Positions 33,254-42,186 of a stretch of DNA of 64,000 nt are shown here, piece by piece. The notes below the pieces were generated by a model. That model made no database searches. It saw nothing but the letters and a program-made list of their open reading frames with translations, and was not told the origin of the DNA. The DNA is from Mycobacterium sp. GA-1841. GTDB lineage: Bacteria > Actinomycetota > Actinomycetes > Mycobacteriales > Mycobacteriaceae. Position 1 is the first letter of the stretch, and each line of letters begins with the position of its first letter. Location: the NCBI RefSeq assembly GCF_001954135.1, contig NZ_MBEQ01000114.1, positions 55,269 to 119,268 of the forward strand, written 5' to 3'. The position numbers and the translations under genes were made by a program.

Positions 33254-34377
33254 GTACAGCGTCACCGGCAGTGGTTCGCGAGTTCATCGGCCTGGAATCA
33301 CCGACCGGCCACCGCGCCGGCGCGGGTGGGCACCCGTGCCAGGGGCTCTACTATCGCAGCACGGAACACAAACCCACAGTGGCCGTGATCGCCACGCACT
33401 ACCAGATCGACTTCTCCGAGCACTACATCGCCGACCATCTGGCCACCCGAGGCATCGGCTTTCTCGGCTGGAACACCCGGTTCCGCGGATTCGAGAGCAG
33501 CTTTCTCCTGGACCACGCACTGGTCGACATCGGGGTCGGCGTGCGCTGGCTCCGTGAAGTACAGGGCATCGAAACTGTTGTCCTGCTGGGCAACTCCGGC
33601 GGCGGCTCGCTGATGGCCGCCTACCAGTCCCAGGCCGTCGACCCGAACGTGCAGCCACTGGAGGGGATGCGGCCGGCGACGGGCCTGACCGACCTCCTAC
33701 CCGCCGACGGATACGTGGCCAGCGCGGCCCATCCCGGTCGGCCGGATGTGCTGACCGCCTGGATGGACGCCTCCGTCGTCGACGAGAACGACGCCATCGC
33801 CGGCGATCCCGAGCTGGACCTGTTCGACGAGCGCAACGGCCCGCCGTTCTCGGCCGACTTCGTCAACCGCTATCGCGCAGCGCAGGTGGCACGCAACGAC
33901 AAGATCACCGACTGGGCCGAGCACGAGCTGAAACGGGTTAAGGCAGAGGGCTATTCAGACCGTCCGTTCACCGTGATGCGCACCTGGGCCGATCCACGGA
34001 TGGTCGATCCGGCCATCGAGCCGACCAACCGGCAGGCCAACCTGTGCTATGCCGGGGTACCGGTCAAGGCGAACCGCTCGGCCCGCGGCATCGCCGCCGC
34101 CACCACGCTGCGCAACTGGATCGGCATGTGGAGCCTGCGGCATGCCCAGACGCGGGCCGAACCACACCTGGCCCGAATCTCCTGCCCGGCGCTGGTCATC
34201 AACGCCGACCAGGACACCGGAGTGTATCCGTCGGACGCCCAACGCATTTACAATGCGCTGGCGAGCACAGACAAGGAGCAGTGCTCCATCCACACCGATC
34301 ATTACTTCACCACCCCGGGCGCCCGCGGTGAGCAAGCCGATACCATCGCCGGATGGATCGCGAAGCGGTGGCAGTGA
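33250..34377 (+). CDS. Alpha/beta-hydrolase family protein (Rv0272c-like)
   Basis: A 375-residue alpha/beta hydrolase. VVLLGNSGGGSLMAAYQ is the nucleophile elbow with Ser in G-N-S-G-G, ALVINADQDTGVYP carries the acid, and HTDHYFTTPG the His. The N-terminal region, SPTGHRAGAGGHPCQGLYYR, matches no enzyme that I can name. It is the second gene of a TetR-hydrolase-dehydrogenase operon, with ATGA overlap upstream and GTGA overlap downstream. Substrate unknown. Confidence 0.85.
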   Translation: MSTASPAVVREFIGLESPTGHRAGAGGHPCQGLYYRSTEHKPTVAVIATHYQIDFSEHYIADHLATRGIGFLGWNTRFRGFESSFLLDHALVDIGVGVRWLREVQGIETVVLLGNSGGGSLMAAYQSQAVDPNVQPLEGMRPATGLTDLLPADGYVASAAHPGRPDVLTAWMDASVVDENDAIAGDPELDLFDERNGPPFSADFVNRYRAAQVARNDKITDWAEHELKRVKAEGYSDRPFTVMRTWADPRMVDPAIEPTNRQANLCYAGVPVKANRSARGIAAATTLRNWIGMWSLRHAQTRAEPHLARISCPALVINADQDTGVYPSDAQRIYNALASTDKEQCSIHTDHYFTTPGARGEQADTIAGWIAKRWQ

Positions 34378-35342
34378 ATCCGGAACCGATCCGAGTCCTG
34401 GCGCATTTCACCCCGGGCGACAAAGTGTTGGATCTCCTTGCAGCCCATAAAGACTGGCTGGACGTACACTTCTGCGACGAGGACGACGACGCCACGTTCT
34501 ACCGGGAACTCCCAGCCGCCGAGGTGCTCTGGCACGTCCTGCGGCCGATCTCTGGCGACGACCTGCAGCGCGGGCCGCGGCTGCGGCTGGTGCACAAGCT
34601 GGGTGCCGGGGTGAACACCATCGACGTGGACACCGCCGACCGGCTCGGCATCCTGGTGGCCAACATGCCCGGTGCCAACGCCCCGTCGGTGGCCGAGGGC
34701 ACCGTGCTGCTCATGCTGGCTGCACTGCGCCGATTACCGGAACTCGACCGTGCCACCCGGGACGGCAACGGCTGGCCATCGGATCCCAGCCTGGGTGAGA
34801 CCGTCCGCGACATCGGTGGCTGCACGGTCGGGTTACTCGGCTACGGCAATGTCGCCAAGCGCGTCGAGAAGATCGTCATCGCCATGGGCGCCGACCCCGC
34901 CCAGGTGATCCACACCAGCACTCGCGACACCGGTCATCCGCAGTGGCGCACCCTGTCGACACTGTTGGGGGCCAGCGACATCGTCTCGCTGCATCTGCCG
35001 TTGACCGACGCGACCCGCGGACTACTCGACCGCGAGGCGTTGGCGAAGATGAAGCCGGGCGCCGTCGTCGTCAACACCGCACGAGGGCCGATCATCGACG
35101 AGCCCGCCCTGATCGACGCCCTTCGCACCGGCACGTTGGCCGCGGCCGGTCTGGATGTGTTCGCCGAGGAGCCGGTGCCGCCCGGCAATCCCCTGCTCGC
35201 GCTGCCCAACGTGGTGCTGACCCCGCACGTCACCTGGTACACCGTCGACACCATGCGCCGCTATCTGACCATGGCGATCGACAACTGCCGCCGGATCCGC
35301 GATGGTGAACCACTGGCCCACGTGGTGAACGGGGTGAGATAG
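34374..35342 (+). CDS. D-isomer-specific 2-hydroxyacid dehydrogenase
   Basis: A 322-residue NAD-dependent dehydrogenase. The NAD site is TVGLLGYGNVAKRVE, and the catalytic set is Arg in VNTARGPIID, Glu in VFAEEPVPPGNP and His in TPHVTW. Family members oxidise or reduce D-2-hydroxyacids and 3-phosphoglycerate. GTG 34374 overlaps the preceding stop (GTGA), making it the third gene of the TetR operon. As I recall, M. tuberculosis has no equivalent between Rv0272c and fadE6, so this is an addition. Confidence 0.88.
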   Translation: MNPEPIRVLAHFTPGDKVLDLLAAHKDWLDVHFCDEDDDATFYRELPAAEVLWHVLRPISGDDLQRGPRLRLVHKLGAGVNTIDVDTADRLGILVANMPGANAPSVAEGTVLLMLAALRRLPELDRATRDGNGWPSDPSLGETVRDIGGCTVGLLGYGNVAKRVEKIVIAMGADPAQVIHTSTRDTGHPQWRTLSTLLGASDIVSLHLPLTDATRGLLDREALAKMKPGAVVVNTARGPIIDEPALIDALRTGTLAAAGLDVFAEEPVPPGNPLLALPNVVLTPHVTWYTVDTMRRYLTMAIDNCRRIRDGEPLAHVVNGVR

Positions 35343-35385
35343 GGCGACGGAGTGGCGCCGGTCACGTCGGGGTACCCTCGGGCCC

Positions 35386-35397
35386 AACCGACCGGTT
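35386..35397. promoter_or_regulatory. Short palindrome upstream of fadE6
   Basis: AACCGACCGGTT has perfect 5-base arms and lies 32 bases before the fadE6 ATG, next to a TAAT-rich stretch that may be a -10 element. Such palindromes fit TetR-type control of fatty-acid genes. The regulator is not identified. Confidence 0.35.
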
Positions 35398-35428
35398 AAT
35401 AGAGATATGCCCCGGATGGAGGAACCGC

Positions 35429-37636
35429 ATGCCCATTGCGATTACGTCTGAGCACAGCGATCTGGCCGACTCGGTCCGATCCCTGGTCGCCCGGGTGGCG
35501 CCGGCGGAGGTGCTGCACGAAGCGCTCGAGACACCGGTCCCCAACCCCCCGCCGTATTGGAAGGCCGCAGCCGATCAGGGCCTGCAGGGTGTCCACCTCT
35601 CGGAAACCGTTGGCGGGCAAGGCTTCGGCGTCCTCGAATTGGCCATCACCCTGGCCGAGTTCGGCTACGGCGCGGTGCCGGGACCGTTCGTGCCGTCCGC
35701 CATCGCAAGCACCTTGATCTCCGCGCACAACCCCGAGGCGAAGATCCTCACCGGCCTGGCTTCCGGTGACACCATCGCCGCATACGCCATCGACTCCGGC
35801 CTGACCGCGACTCGTCACGGCGAGGGCCTGGTGATCCGTGGCGAGGCCCGGGCGGTGCCGGCCGCGGCGCAGGCCTCGGTGCTGGTGCTGCCGGTCGCGA
35901 TCGATTCCGGGGTGGAGTGGGTGGTGCTGGACGCCGCCGACCTGGAGATCGAGCCGGTGCCCAGCGTCGATCCCCTGCGTCCGCTGGCGCATGTGCGGGC
36001 CAACGCCGTCGAGGTCGGCCCCGCTGAGGAGGCCGACCGCGTGCTGGCCAACCTGGGCGCAGCCCGGGCCCGGGCGCTGATTTCCACGTTGTTGTCCGCC
36101 GAGGCCATCGGTGTCGCGCGCTGGGCCACCGACACCGCAACCGGTTACGCCAAGATCCGTGAACAGTTCGGTAGGCCGATCGGCCAGTTCCAGGCGATCA
36201 AGCACAAGTGCGCCGGGATGATCGCCGAGACCGAACGGGCCACCGCGGCGGTCTGGGACGCGGCCCGCGCCTTGGACGAGACGCAGGAAAGCTCCTCTGC
36301 GCAAACCCATTTCGAGTTCGCCGCCGCAGTGGCCGCCACCCTGGCTCCCGCCGCAGCGCAGCACACCACCCAGGACTGCATCCAGGTGCACGGTGGCATC
36401 GGATTCACCTGGGAACACGACACCAACGTGTACTACCGCCGTGCGCTGGTGCTGGCGGCGTGTTTCGGACGTGCCGCGGACTACCCGCAGCTGGTGGTCG
36501 ACACCGCGACCGCCACCGGTATGCGCCCGGTCGATATCGACCTGGATCCCGACACCGAGAAGCTGCGTGACGAAATCCGCGCCGAAGTGGCTGCACTCAA
36601 AGCGATTCCGAGCGGGGCCGAGCGCAATACCGCGATCGCCGAGGGCGGTTGGGTACAACCACACCTGCCCACGCCGTGGGGCCGCGCGTCGGAACCGATC
36701 GAGCAGATCATCATCGCCCAGGAATTCAGCACCGGCCGGGTGAAGCGCCCGCAGATGGGCATCGCCTCCTGGATCATCCCGTCGATCGTGGCGTTCGGCA
36801 CCGACGAGCAGAAGCAGCGGTTCCTGCCGCCGACGTTCCGCGGCGAGATGATCTGGTGTCAGCTGTTTTCCGAGCCGGGTGCCGGTTCGGACCTGGCCAG
36901 CCTGACCACCAAGGCCACCAAGGTCGACGGCGGCTGGCGGATCACCGGACAGAAGATCTGGACGACCGGGGCCCAGTTCTCGCAATGGGGCGCACTGTTG
37001 GCCAGGACAGACCCGAGTGCGCCGAAACACCAGGGCATCACGTATTTCCTGCTCGACATGTTCAGTGAGGGTGTCGAGGTCAAGCCGCTGCGCGAGCTCA
37101 CCGGCAACGCGATGTTCAACACGGTGTTCATCGATGACGTGTTCGTGCCTGACGACATGGTGCTCGGTGAGGTCAACCGCGGGTGGGAGGTCAGCCGCAA
37201 CACGTTGACCAACGAGCGGGTGTCGATCGGCAGCAGCGAGCCACCGTTCCTCGCCAATCTCGATCAGTTCGTGGCGTTCCTCGGGGCGGGACAGTTCGAC
37301 CAGATCGACCAGAACCGGGCGGGCCAGCTGATCGCCGAGGGGCATGCCGCCAAGGTGCTCAACCTACGGTCCACCCTGCTGACACTGGCCGGGGGCGACG
37401 CGATGCCCGCCGCCGCGATCTCCAAGCTGCTGTCGATGAAGACCGGTCAGGGCTATGCGGAGTTCGCGGTGGCCTCGTTCGGCACCGACGGCGCCATCGG
37501 CGATCCCGATCAGGAGTACGGCCGGTGGGCCGAGTACCTGCTGGCCAGCCGGGCCACCACGATCTACGGCGGCACGACCGAGGTGCAGCTCAACATCATC
37601 GCCGAACGCCTGCTGGGCCTGCCGCGCGATCCGTAA
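35429..37636 (+). CDS. fadE6: Acyl-CoA dehydrogenase FadE6, tandem-domain
   Basis: A 735-residue protein made of two acyl-CoA dehydrogenase modules: residues about 5-355 (DCIQVHGGIGFTWEHD at the end of the first) and about 370-735 (WCQLFSEPGAGSDLASL, YGGTTEVQLNIIAERLLGLPR). Such double proteins handle the first step of beta-oxidation for unusual acyl-CoAs, often steroid-derived. The base Glu in the second domain lies in TTEVQLN. A GGAGGA site precedes ATG 35429. It corresponds to Rv0271c in length and position and is followed by a long hairpin. Confidence 0.92.
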   Translation: MPIAITSEHSDLADSVRSLVARVAPAEVLHEALETPVPNPPPYWKAAADQGLQGVHLSETVGGQGFGVLELAITLAEFGYGAVPGPFVPSAIASTLISAHNPEAKILTGLASGDTIAAYAIDSGLTATRHGEGLVIRGEARAVPAAAQASVLVLPVAIDSGVEWVVLDAADLEIEPVPSVDPLRPLAHVRANAVEVGPAEEADRVLANLGAARARALISTLLSAEAIGVARWATDTATGYAKIREQFGRPIGQFQAIKHKCAGMIAETERATAAVWDAARALDETQESSSAQTHFEFAAAVAATLAPAAAQHTTQDCIQVHGGIGFTWEHDTNVYYRRALVLAACFGRAADYPQLVVDTATATGMRPVDIDLDPDTEKLRDEIRAEVAALKAIPSGAERNTAIAEGGWVQPHLPTPWGRASEPIEQIIIAQEFSTGRVKRPQMGIASWIIPSIVAFGTDEQKQRFLPPTFRGEMIWCQLFSEPGAGSDLASLTTKATKVDGGWRITGQKIWTTGAQFSQWGALLARTDPSAPKHQGITYFLLDMFSEGVEVKPLRELTGNAMFNTVFIDDVFVPDDMVLGEVNRGWEVSRNTLTNERVSIGSSEPPFLANLDQFVAFLGAGQFDQIDQNRAGQLIAEGHAAKVLNLRSTLLTLAGGDAMPAAAISKLLSMKTGQGYAEFAVASFGTDGAIGDPDQEYGRWAEYLLASRATTIYGGTTEVQLNIIAERLLGLPRDP

Positions 37637-37655
37637 GTCTTTCCTTCCTGCGAAA

Positions 37656-37703
37656 AGACATAAACCCGTACCAAATTGCCGGTTTTGGTGCGGGTTTGTG
37701 TCT
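37656..37703 (+). terminator. Long near-perfect hairpin after fadE6
   Basis: A 20-base left arm (37656-37675) pairs with 37684-37703 with only two G-T wobbles, around an 8-base loop, starting 19 bases after the fadE6 stop. No T-run follows. It is probably the end of the fadE6 transcript; the stem is unusually long and AT-rich for the region. Confidence 0.65.
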
Positions 37704-37764
37704 GCTCGCCAAGGTGTCAGGCGTACCGTCGAAATAGACGGCTACCAGAAACGGTTGACACTCG

Positions 37765-38055
37765 ATGATGAGTACGTCACGACAACGCCTTCTGCGCCCG
37801 ATCATGGTGGGCGCAGCCGCGCTGTCGGTCGTCGTCGCACCGACCGCCGTTTGGTCTCAACTCGCCCCACCCGCCGACACCCAGGCCCAGCCACCATGTG
37901 TGAACGGGGTGGTTCCGTGGAACCCCTACGTGGTGAACTGCAATCTGCCGCCACGGCAACCTCGGGTACGCGGGGCCGCTCCTGATGCGGGCGCGATCAT
38001 CGCGTGCCGGGACCGGCCGGGCTGCTTGGCCTGGTACATCAACGGGCCGCCATGA
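37765..38055 (+). CDS. Small secreted protein
   Basis: A 96-residue protein with a clear signal peptide (RPIMVGAAALSVVVAPTAVWS) and a mature part of about 65 residues with four Cys (PPCVNG, VVNCNLPP, IIACRDRPGCLAW), probably two disulfides. I do not recognise the family. Start ATG 37765 or ATG 37768; no strong ribosome-binding site is seen. It lies between fadE6 and a small membrane protein in the same direction. Confidence 0.7.
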   Translation: MMSTSRQRLLRPIMVGAAALSVVVAPTAVWSQLAPPADTQAQPPCVNGVVPWNPYVVNCNLPPRQPRVRGAAPDAGAIIACRDRPGCLAWYINGPP

Positions 38056-38085
38056 CAACGTGACCTGACAATGTGAGTGGGCGAT

Positions 38086-38397
38086 ATGGGCAGCGACAAG
38101 AACGATGTCGAAAAGCGTTGGCATGACCCGGCGGTGTTTCGTGCCGCGGTGACCTACGTCGTGTGCGTCGCCGCGGTCGCCGGTGTGGCCCTTGCTTTCT
38201 ACGCCTTCGACCGTTCGACACTGTCGGCCGTCTTGGTCCCGACCATCACCTTCCTCGGCGGGGTCGGCGCGTTCATCCGGACGTATCAGGTGTGGCGAGC
38301 AGAGGGCACCTGGCCGATCTGGCAGGGGGCCGGCTGGTTCCTGCTGGCACTGTCGCTCGTGTGCCTGGCCGTACCGGGCAGCGCGATGATGGCTTAG
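38086..38397 (+). CDS. Small membrane protein (about 103 aa)
   Basis: A hydrophilic N-terminus (SDKNDVEKRWHDPAVFRAA) precedes three membrane segments: TYVVCVAAVAGVALAFYAF, LVPTITFLGGVGAFI and AGWFLLALSLVCLAVPG. It looks like a conserved actinobacterial membrane protein of unknown role. ATG 38086 is preferred; GTG 38077 is in frame nine bases upstream. It follows the secreted protein by 30 bases and converges on the SDR gene. Confidence 0.75.
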   Translation: MGSDKNDVEKRWHDPAVFRAAVTYVVCVAAVAGVALAFYAFDRSTLSAVLVPTITFLGGVGAFIRTYQVWRAEGTWPIWQGAGWFLLALSLVCLAVPGSAMMA

Positions 38398-38413
38398 CAC
38401 CCCTCGGGCGAAT

Positions 38414-39196
38414 CTAAGGCAGGATCGAGTCGACGTAACCGCCGTCGACCCGCAACGCCCCGCCCGTGGTGGCCGAAGCCAACGCAGAAGCCAAGTAGGT
38501 CACCATGTTCGCGATCTCTTCAGGCTCGATCAGCCGCTGGATCAGAGACTGCGGGCGATGCTTGATCATGAACTCCCGCTGCGCGGCCTCCCACGGCAAT
38601 GATCTGTCGACCAGCTGGTAGACGAAATCCTCGACCCCGGCAGTGTGGGTCGGTCCGGCGATCACCGAGTTCACGGTCACACCGGTGCCCGCGGCCTCTT
38701 TGGCGAAACCGCGCGACACCGCGAGCAGTGCCGTCTTGGACACCCCGTAGTGGATCATCTCGGCCGGTGTCACGATCGCCGAATCACTGGCGATCTGGAT
38801 GGCGCGGCCCCAGCCGCGCTCGGTCATCCCGGGCAGGTAGCTACGGATGAGTCTCACTGCCGCAAGGACGTTCACGTCGAAGTAGGTGCGCCACTGGTCG
38901 TCGGTGATCTCCAGCGGCGGCACGGCACCGAAGATGCCCAGGTTGTTCACCAGGATGTCGACGTCGGGCAGCTGACGCACCAGCTCAGCTGTCCCCTCCT
39001 CGGTCGCGACGTCGGCGGCCACCCCCAGAACGTCGAGGTCACCCAGCTTGGAAACGGCTTCGTCGACGCGCGCCGCCGTGCGGCCGTTGACGGCCACCCG
39101 GGCACCGGCGCGGGCCAGTTGTTCGGCGATGGCCAGCCCGATGCCCTGGGTCGAGCCGGTGACCAGCGCGGTCTTTCCGGTCAGATCGATGTTCAC
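38414..39196 (-). CDS. Short-chain dehydrogenase/reductase
   Basis: A 260-residue classical SDR: the NAD(P) loop TGSTQGIGLAIAEQL near the start, NNLGIF, the Ser in IASDSAIVT and the YGVSK active-site Tyr-Lys. It starts with GTG 39196. The C-terminal GGALRVDGGYVDSI is typical. It probably acts on a hydroxy or keto substrate with NAD(P). It lies 29 bases after fadD2 in the same direction and may belong to the same transcript. As I recall, M. tuberculosis has no gene here between fadD2 and fadE6. Confidence 0.9.
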   Translation of the reverse strand: MNIDLTGKTALVTGSTQGIGLAIAEQLARAGARVAVNGRTAARVDEAVSKLGDLDVLGVAADVATEEGTAELVRQLPDVDILVNNLGIFGAVPPLEITDDQWRTYFDVNVLAAVRLIRSYLPGMTERGWGRAIQIASDSAIVTPAEMIHYGVSKTALLAVSRGFAKEAAGTGVTVNSVIAGPTHTAGVEDFVYQLVDRSLPWEAAQREFMIKHRPQSLIQRLIEPEEIANMVTYLASALASATTGGALRVDGGYVDSILP

Positions 39197-39225
39197 AAGG
39201 CTGTACTACCACCGACGCGGGCAAC

Positions 39226-40899
39226 CTATTCCAGGTCGCGCAACTCGCGCTTGAGGATCTTGCCGGTCGGGTTACGCGGCAGCTCGTCGAGGAAGACCAC
39301 CTCGCGCGGAACCTTGTAGCGGGCCAGATGTTCTTTGACGTAGGCCTTGATCGCCTCTTCGTCGATGCTGGCGCCCTCGACCTTCACCACGAAGGCCTTC
39401 AGCCGCGCACCCCACTCCTTGTCCTCCACACCCAGCGCGGTGGCCTCGACGACCTCGGGGTGTCCGCTGATCAAATCCTCGACCTCGGCGGGGAACACGT
39501 TCTCGCCTCCGGAGACGATCATCTCGTCGTCACGGCCGCTGACGTACAACAGCCCGTGTTCGTCGAAATAACCGACGTCGCCCGAGGACATCATGCCGTC
39601 GATGATCTGCTTGTGCCCGCCGCCCGTATATCCCTTGAACGGGAAGGTGTTTCGCACGAAGATTCGGCCCACCTCACCCTGCGGGAGCTCGTTGCCGTTG
39701 TCGTCGAAGATCTTGACGGTGATGCCCTTGACCACCGGCCCGACCGTCGACGGGTTGATCGACAGGTCCTGGGGTCGCGCGATGCTGGCGAACGCGATCT
39801 CGGTGGATCCGTACAGGTTGTAGATGACCGGCCCGAGATCCTTCAGCGCCCGCGACGCCAGCTCCGCCCCGAGCTGAGACCCGGAGACGAACACGATCCG
39901 CAACGAGGACAGATTCGGCTTGGGCTTCATCTGCTCGAGGTGGTCGAGCATGCGCGAGAGCATCACCGGCACCACGACCATGGCAGTGACGCCGTGGCGC
40001 TCGACATCGTCGAACACCGTGGCCGGCTTGAACCGGCGGCGCAGCACCAGCGTGCTGCCGAGCATCATCGCGATGGTGGAGTGCAGGAACCCGAGCGCAT
40101 GAAACATCGGCGCCGGCAGCGCAGTCACCTCGCCGGCCTTGAACGGGACATGCGAGAGCACCCCGCCGACCGGGGCCAGCGACGGCGGGGCGGCACGGTT
40201 GGCGCCCTTGGGCGTTCCGGTGGTGCCGCTGGTCAGGATGATGATCGAGGGGTGCTTGGCGGCCTTGGGCGCGGGGCGGCCGTTGCCGCGTGCGATGACG
40301 TCGGCCAGTGTCTCGTCGGTGCTGCCCGACGGTTCTTCGGAATCCGGGTTGTGGCCCAGCGCCCGCAGCTTGCCCAGCTCCGGTTCGGCCTGTGCGACGG
40401 CACCGGTGTACTCGTCGTCGTAGATGATCACCTTCGCGCCTTCGCGCGCAGACACCTCTTTGATCTGCGGCCCGGAAAACTCGGTGTTGAGCATGATGAT
40501 CCGGGCGCCCACCCGGGCGGCGCCGTAGAGCGACACCAGGAACCACCGGTGGTTGCGGCACAGGATCGCCACCCCGTCACCGCCCCGCACACCCATCGTG
40601 AGCAGCTCGTTGGCCACCGCGTGGGCGGCCGCGTCGAGCTCACCGAACGTGAATTCGCCCTCGTCGTCGATGACGGCGACACGCTCGGGATGACGACGCG
40701 CGTTGAGAGCCGGGATCATCCCGATCTCACCCCAGGTGCGGATGTCGGCCAACATGGCGACCATGTGTTGCGGCGGCTCCAACCGGAGCGCACCCGCCTC
40801 GAACATCTTGCGCGCGTAGTGCAATTCGGCCGCACCGCGCTCCACATACTCTTTGGCCTTGGCCGTGAGGTTCGCCGGCAGGTCAGACAAACTAGGCAT
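39226..40899 (-). CDS. fadD2: Acyl-CoA synthetase FadD2
   Basis: A 557-residue AMP-forming ligase. ILTSGTTGTPKGANR is the ATP/AMP loop, YGSTEIAFA follows, YVSGRDDEMIVSGGENVFP is the hinge, and NPTGKILKREL has the catalytic Lys. It activates a carboxylic acid to the acyl-CoA. ATG 40899 gives the family N-terminus (MPSLSDLPANLTAKAKEYVE); the frame stays open upstream for another 146 codons without family similarity. It is divergent from the primase-polymerase, as Rv0270 is from Rv0269c. Confidence 0.92.
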   Translation of the reverse strand: MPSLSDLPANLTAKAKEYVERGAAELHYARKMFEAGALRLEPPQHMVAMLADIRTWGEIGMIPALNARRHPERVAVIDDEGEFTFGELDAAAHAVANELLTMGVRGGDGVAILCRNHRWFLVSLYGAARVGARIIMLNTEFSGPQIKEVSAREGAKVIIYDDEYTGAVAQAEPELGKLRALGHNPDSEEPSGSTDETLADVIARGNGRPAPKAAKHPSIIILTSGTTGTPKGANRAAPPSLAPVGGVLSHVPFKAGEVTALPAPMFHALGFLHSTIAMMLGSTLVLRRRFKPATVFDDVERHGVTAMVVVPVMLSRMLDHLEQMKPKPNLSSLRIVFVSGSQLGAELASRALKDLGPVIYNLYGSTEIAFASIARPQDLSINPSTVGPVVKGITVKIFDDNGNELPQGEVGRIFVRNTFPFKGYTGGGHKQIIDGMMSSGDVGYFDEHGLLYVSGRDDEMIVSGGENVFPAEVEDLISGHPEVVEATALGVEDKEWGARLKAFVVKVEGASIDEEAIKAYVKEHLARYKVPREVVFLDELPRNPTGKILKRELRDLE

Positions 40900-40953
40900 G
40901 CCGCCACAATATGTGACAGCTATCAAGCCGGGGACGGTAACTAGCATGTGGTC

Positions 40954-42186
40954 ATGGCCGGTGCAATGTCGCTGGAGATCGACGGCCTCGAGGTGGCGGT
41001 GAGCCACCCCGACAAGGTCGTTTTTCCCGACGTGCACGTAACCAAGCTCGACCTGATCAACTACTACCGGTCTGTCGCCGACGGCGCACTGCGCGGGGTG
41101 TACGGCCGCCCGATGATCCTCAAACGGTTCGTCAAGGGCATCACGACCGAGGCCATCTTCCAGAAGCGGGCGCCGGAAAAGCGGCCGGACTATGTCGAGG
41201 TGGCCGAGCTCAAGTACCGGTCGGGCACCTCGGCCAAGGAGGCGGTGCTGCGCGATGCCGCCGGGTTGGCCTGGGCGGTGAACCTCGGTTGCGTCGACCT
41301 CAACCCCCATCCCGTGCGGGCCGAGGACCTCGACCACCCCGACGAATTACGGGTCGACCTCGACCCGATGCCCGGCGTCGACTGGTCGCAGATCGTCGCC
41401 GTCGCCCACGTCGCGCGCGAGGTACTCGAGGACCATGGCCTGACCGCCTGGCCCAAGACGTCGGGATCGCGCGGCTTTCACATCTACTCCCGTATCCACC
41501 CGCGCTGGCCGTTCACCAAGGTGCGGTTGGCCGCCGAGACCGTGGCCCGGGAGGTCGAGAATCGGGTGCCTCAGCTCGCCACCGCGCGGTGGTGGAAGGA
41601 GGAACGGGGCGAACGGGTCTTCGTCGATTTCAATCAGAACGCCAAGGACCGCACCGTGGCGTCGGCCTATTCCGTGCGGGCCACCCCGGATGCCCGGGTG
41701 TCCACCCCGCTGCGCTGGGACGAGGTCGACGGCTGCCGCCCCGAGGCGTTCACGATCGCCACCGTGCCCGACCGGTTCGCCGAGATCGGTGACCCGTGGG
41801 AAGGCATGGACACCACGGCCGGGGAATTGGACGGATTGCTCGCGCTCGCGAAGGAACTCGGCCCGGCCGAGAAAGCGCCCAAGGGCGCGTCCCGGGACGG
41901 GCGCCGAGTCTCTTCGATGCCGCTCATCGAGATCGCCAAGACCAAGACCAAGGACGAGGCACTCGCCGCCCTCGAGGTCTGGCGTGAACATCATCCGGCC
42001 GCGGCCGCACGACTGGAGCCCGTCGACGTCCTCCTCGACGGCATGCGCGGGCCGAGTTCGATCTGGTACCGGGTGCGGCTCAACCTGCAGCATGTACCCG
42101 AGGACGAGCGCCCGCCGCAGGAAGAGTTGATCGCCGATTACAACCCGTGGGAGCACTACCGCGGCGCGCAGTGGAAGCGGGGGTGA
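40954..42186 (+). CDS. LigD-type primase-polymerase domain protein (Rv0269c/PolD2-like)
   Basis: A 410-residue stand-alone archaeo-eukaryotic-primase-type polymerase like the POL domain of LigD. The metal site is ELRVDLDPMPG (Asp-x-Asp), followed by the nucleotide-binding TSGSRGFHIYSR. The early segment VVFPDVHVTKLDLINYYR is also typical. Relatives add ribo- or deoxynucleotides during end joining or gap repair; M. smegmatis has two such proteins, PolD1 and PolD2, and this location suggests PolD2. There is no ligase domain. Starts at GTG 40948 or ATG 40966 are possible. Its stop overlaps the lutA start (GTGA). Confidence 0.88.
   Translation: MAGAMSLEIDGLEVAVSHPDKVVFPDVHVTKLDLINYYRSVADGALRGVYGRPMILKRFVKGITTEAIFQKRAPEKRPDYVEVAELKYRSGTSAKEAVLRDAAGLAWAVNLGCVDLNPHPVRAEDLDHPDELRVDLDPMPGVDWSQIVAVAHVAREVLEDHGLTAWPKTSGSRGFHIYSRIHPRWPFTKVRLAAETVAREVENRVPQLATARWWKEERGERVFVDFNQNAKDRTVASAYSVRATPDARVSTPLRWDEVDGCRPEAFTIATVPDRFAEIGDPWEGMDTTAGELDGLLALAKELGPAEKAPKGASRDGRRVSSMPLIEIAKTKTKDEALAALEVWREHHPAAAARLEPVDVLLDGMRGPSSIWYRVRLNLQHVPEDERPPQEELIADYNPWEHYRGAQWKRG

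Noticed and set aside
35396..37345. A 649-codon open frame antisense to fadE6
   Set aside because: No domain and biased composition; FadE6 on the plus strand explains the region.
39328..40944. A 538-codon open frame antisense to fadD2
   Set aside because: Another shadow frame, rich in His, Arg and Asp; the FadD2 frame has every motif of the family.
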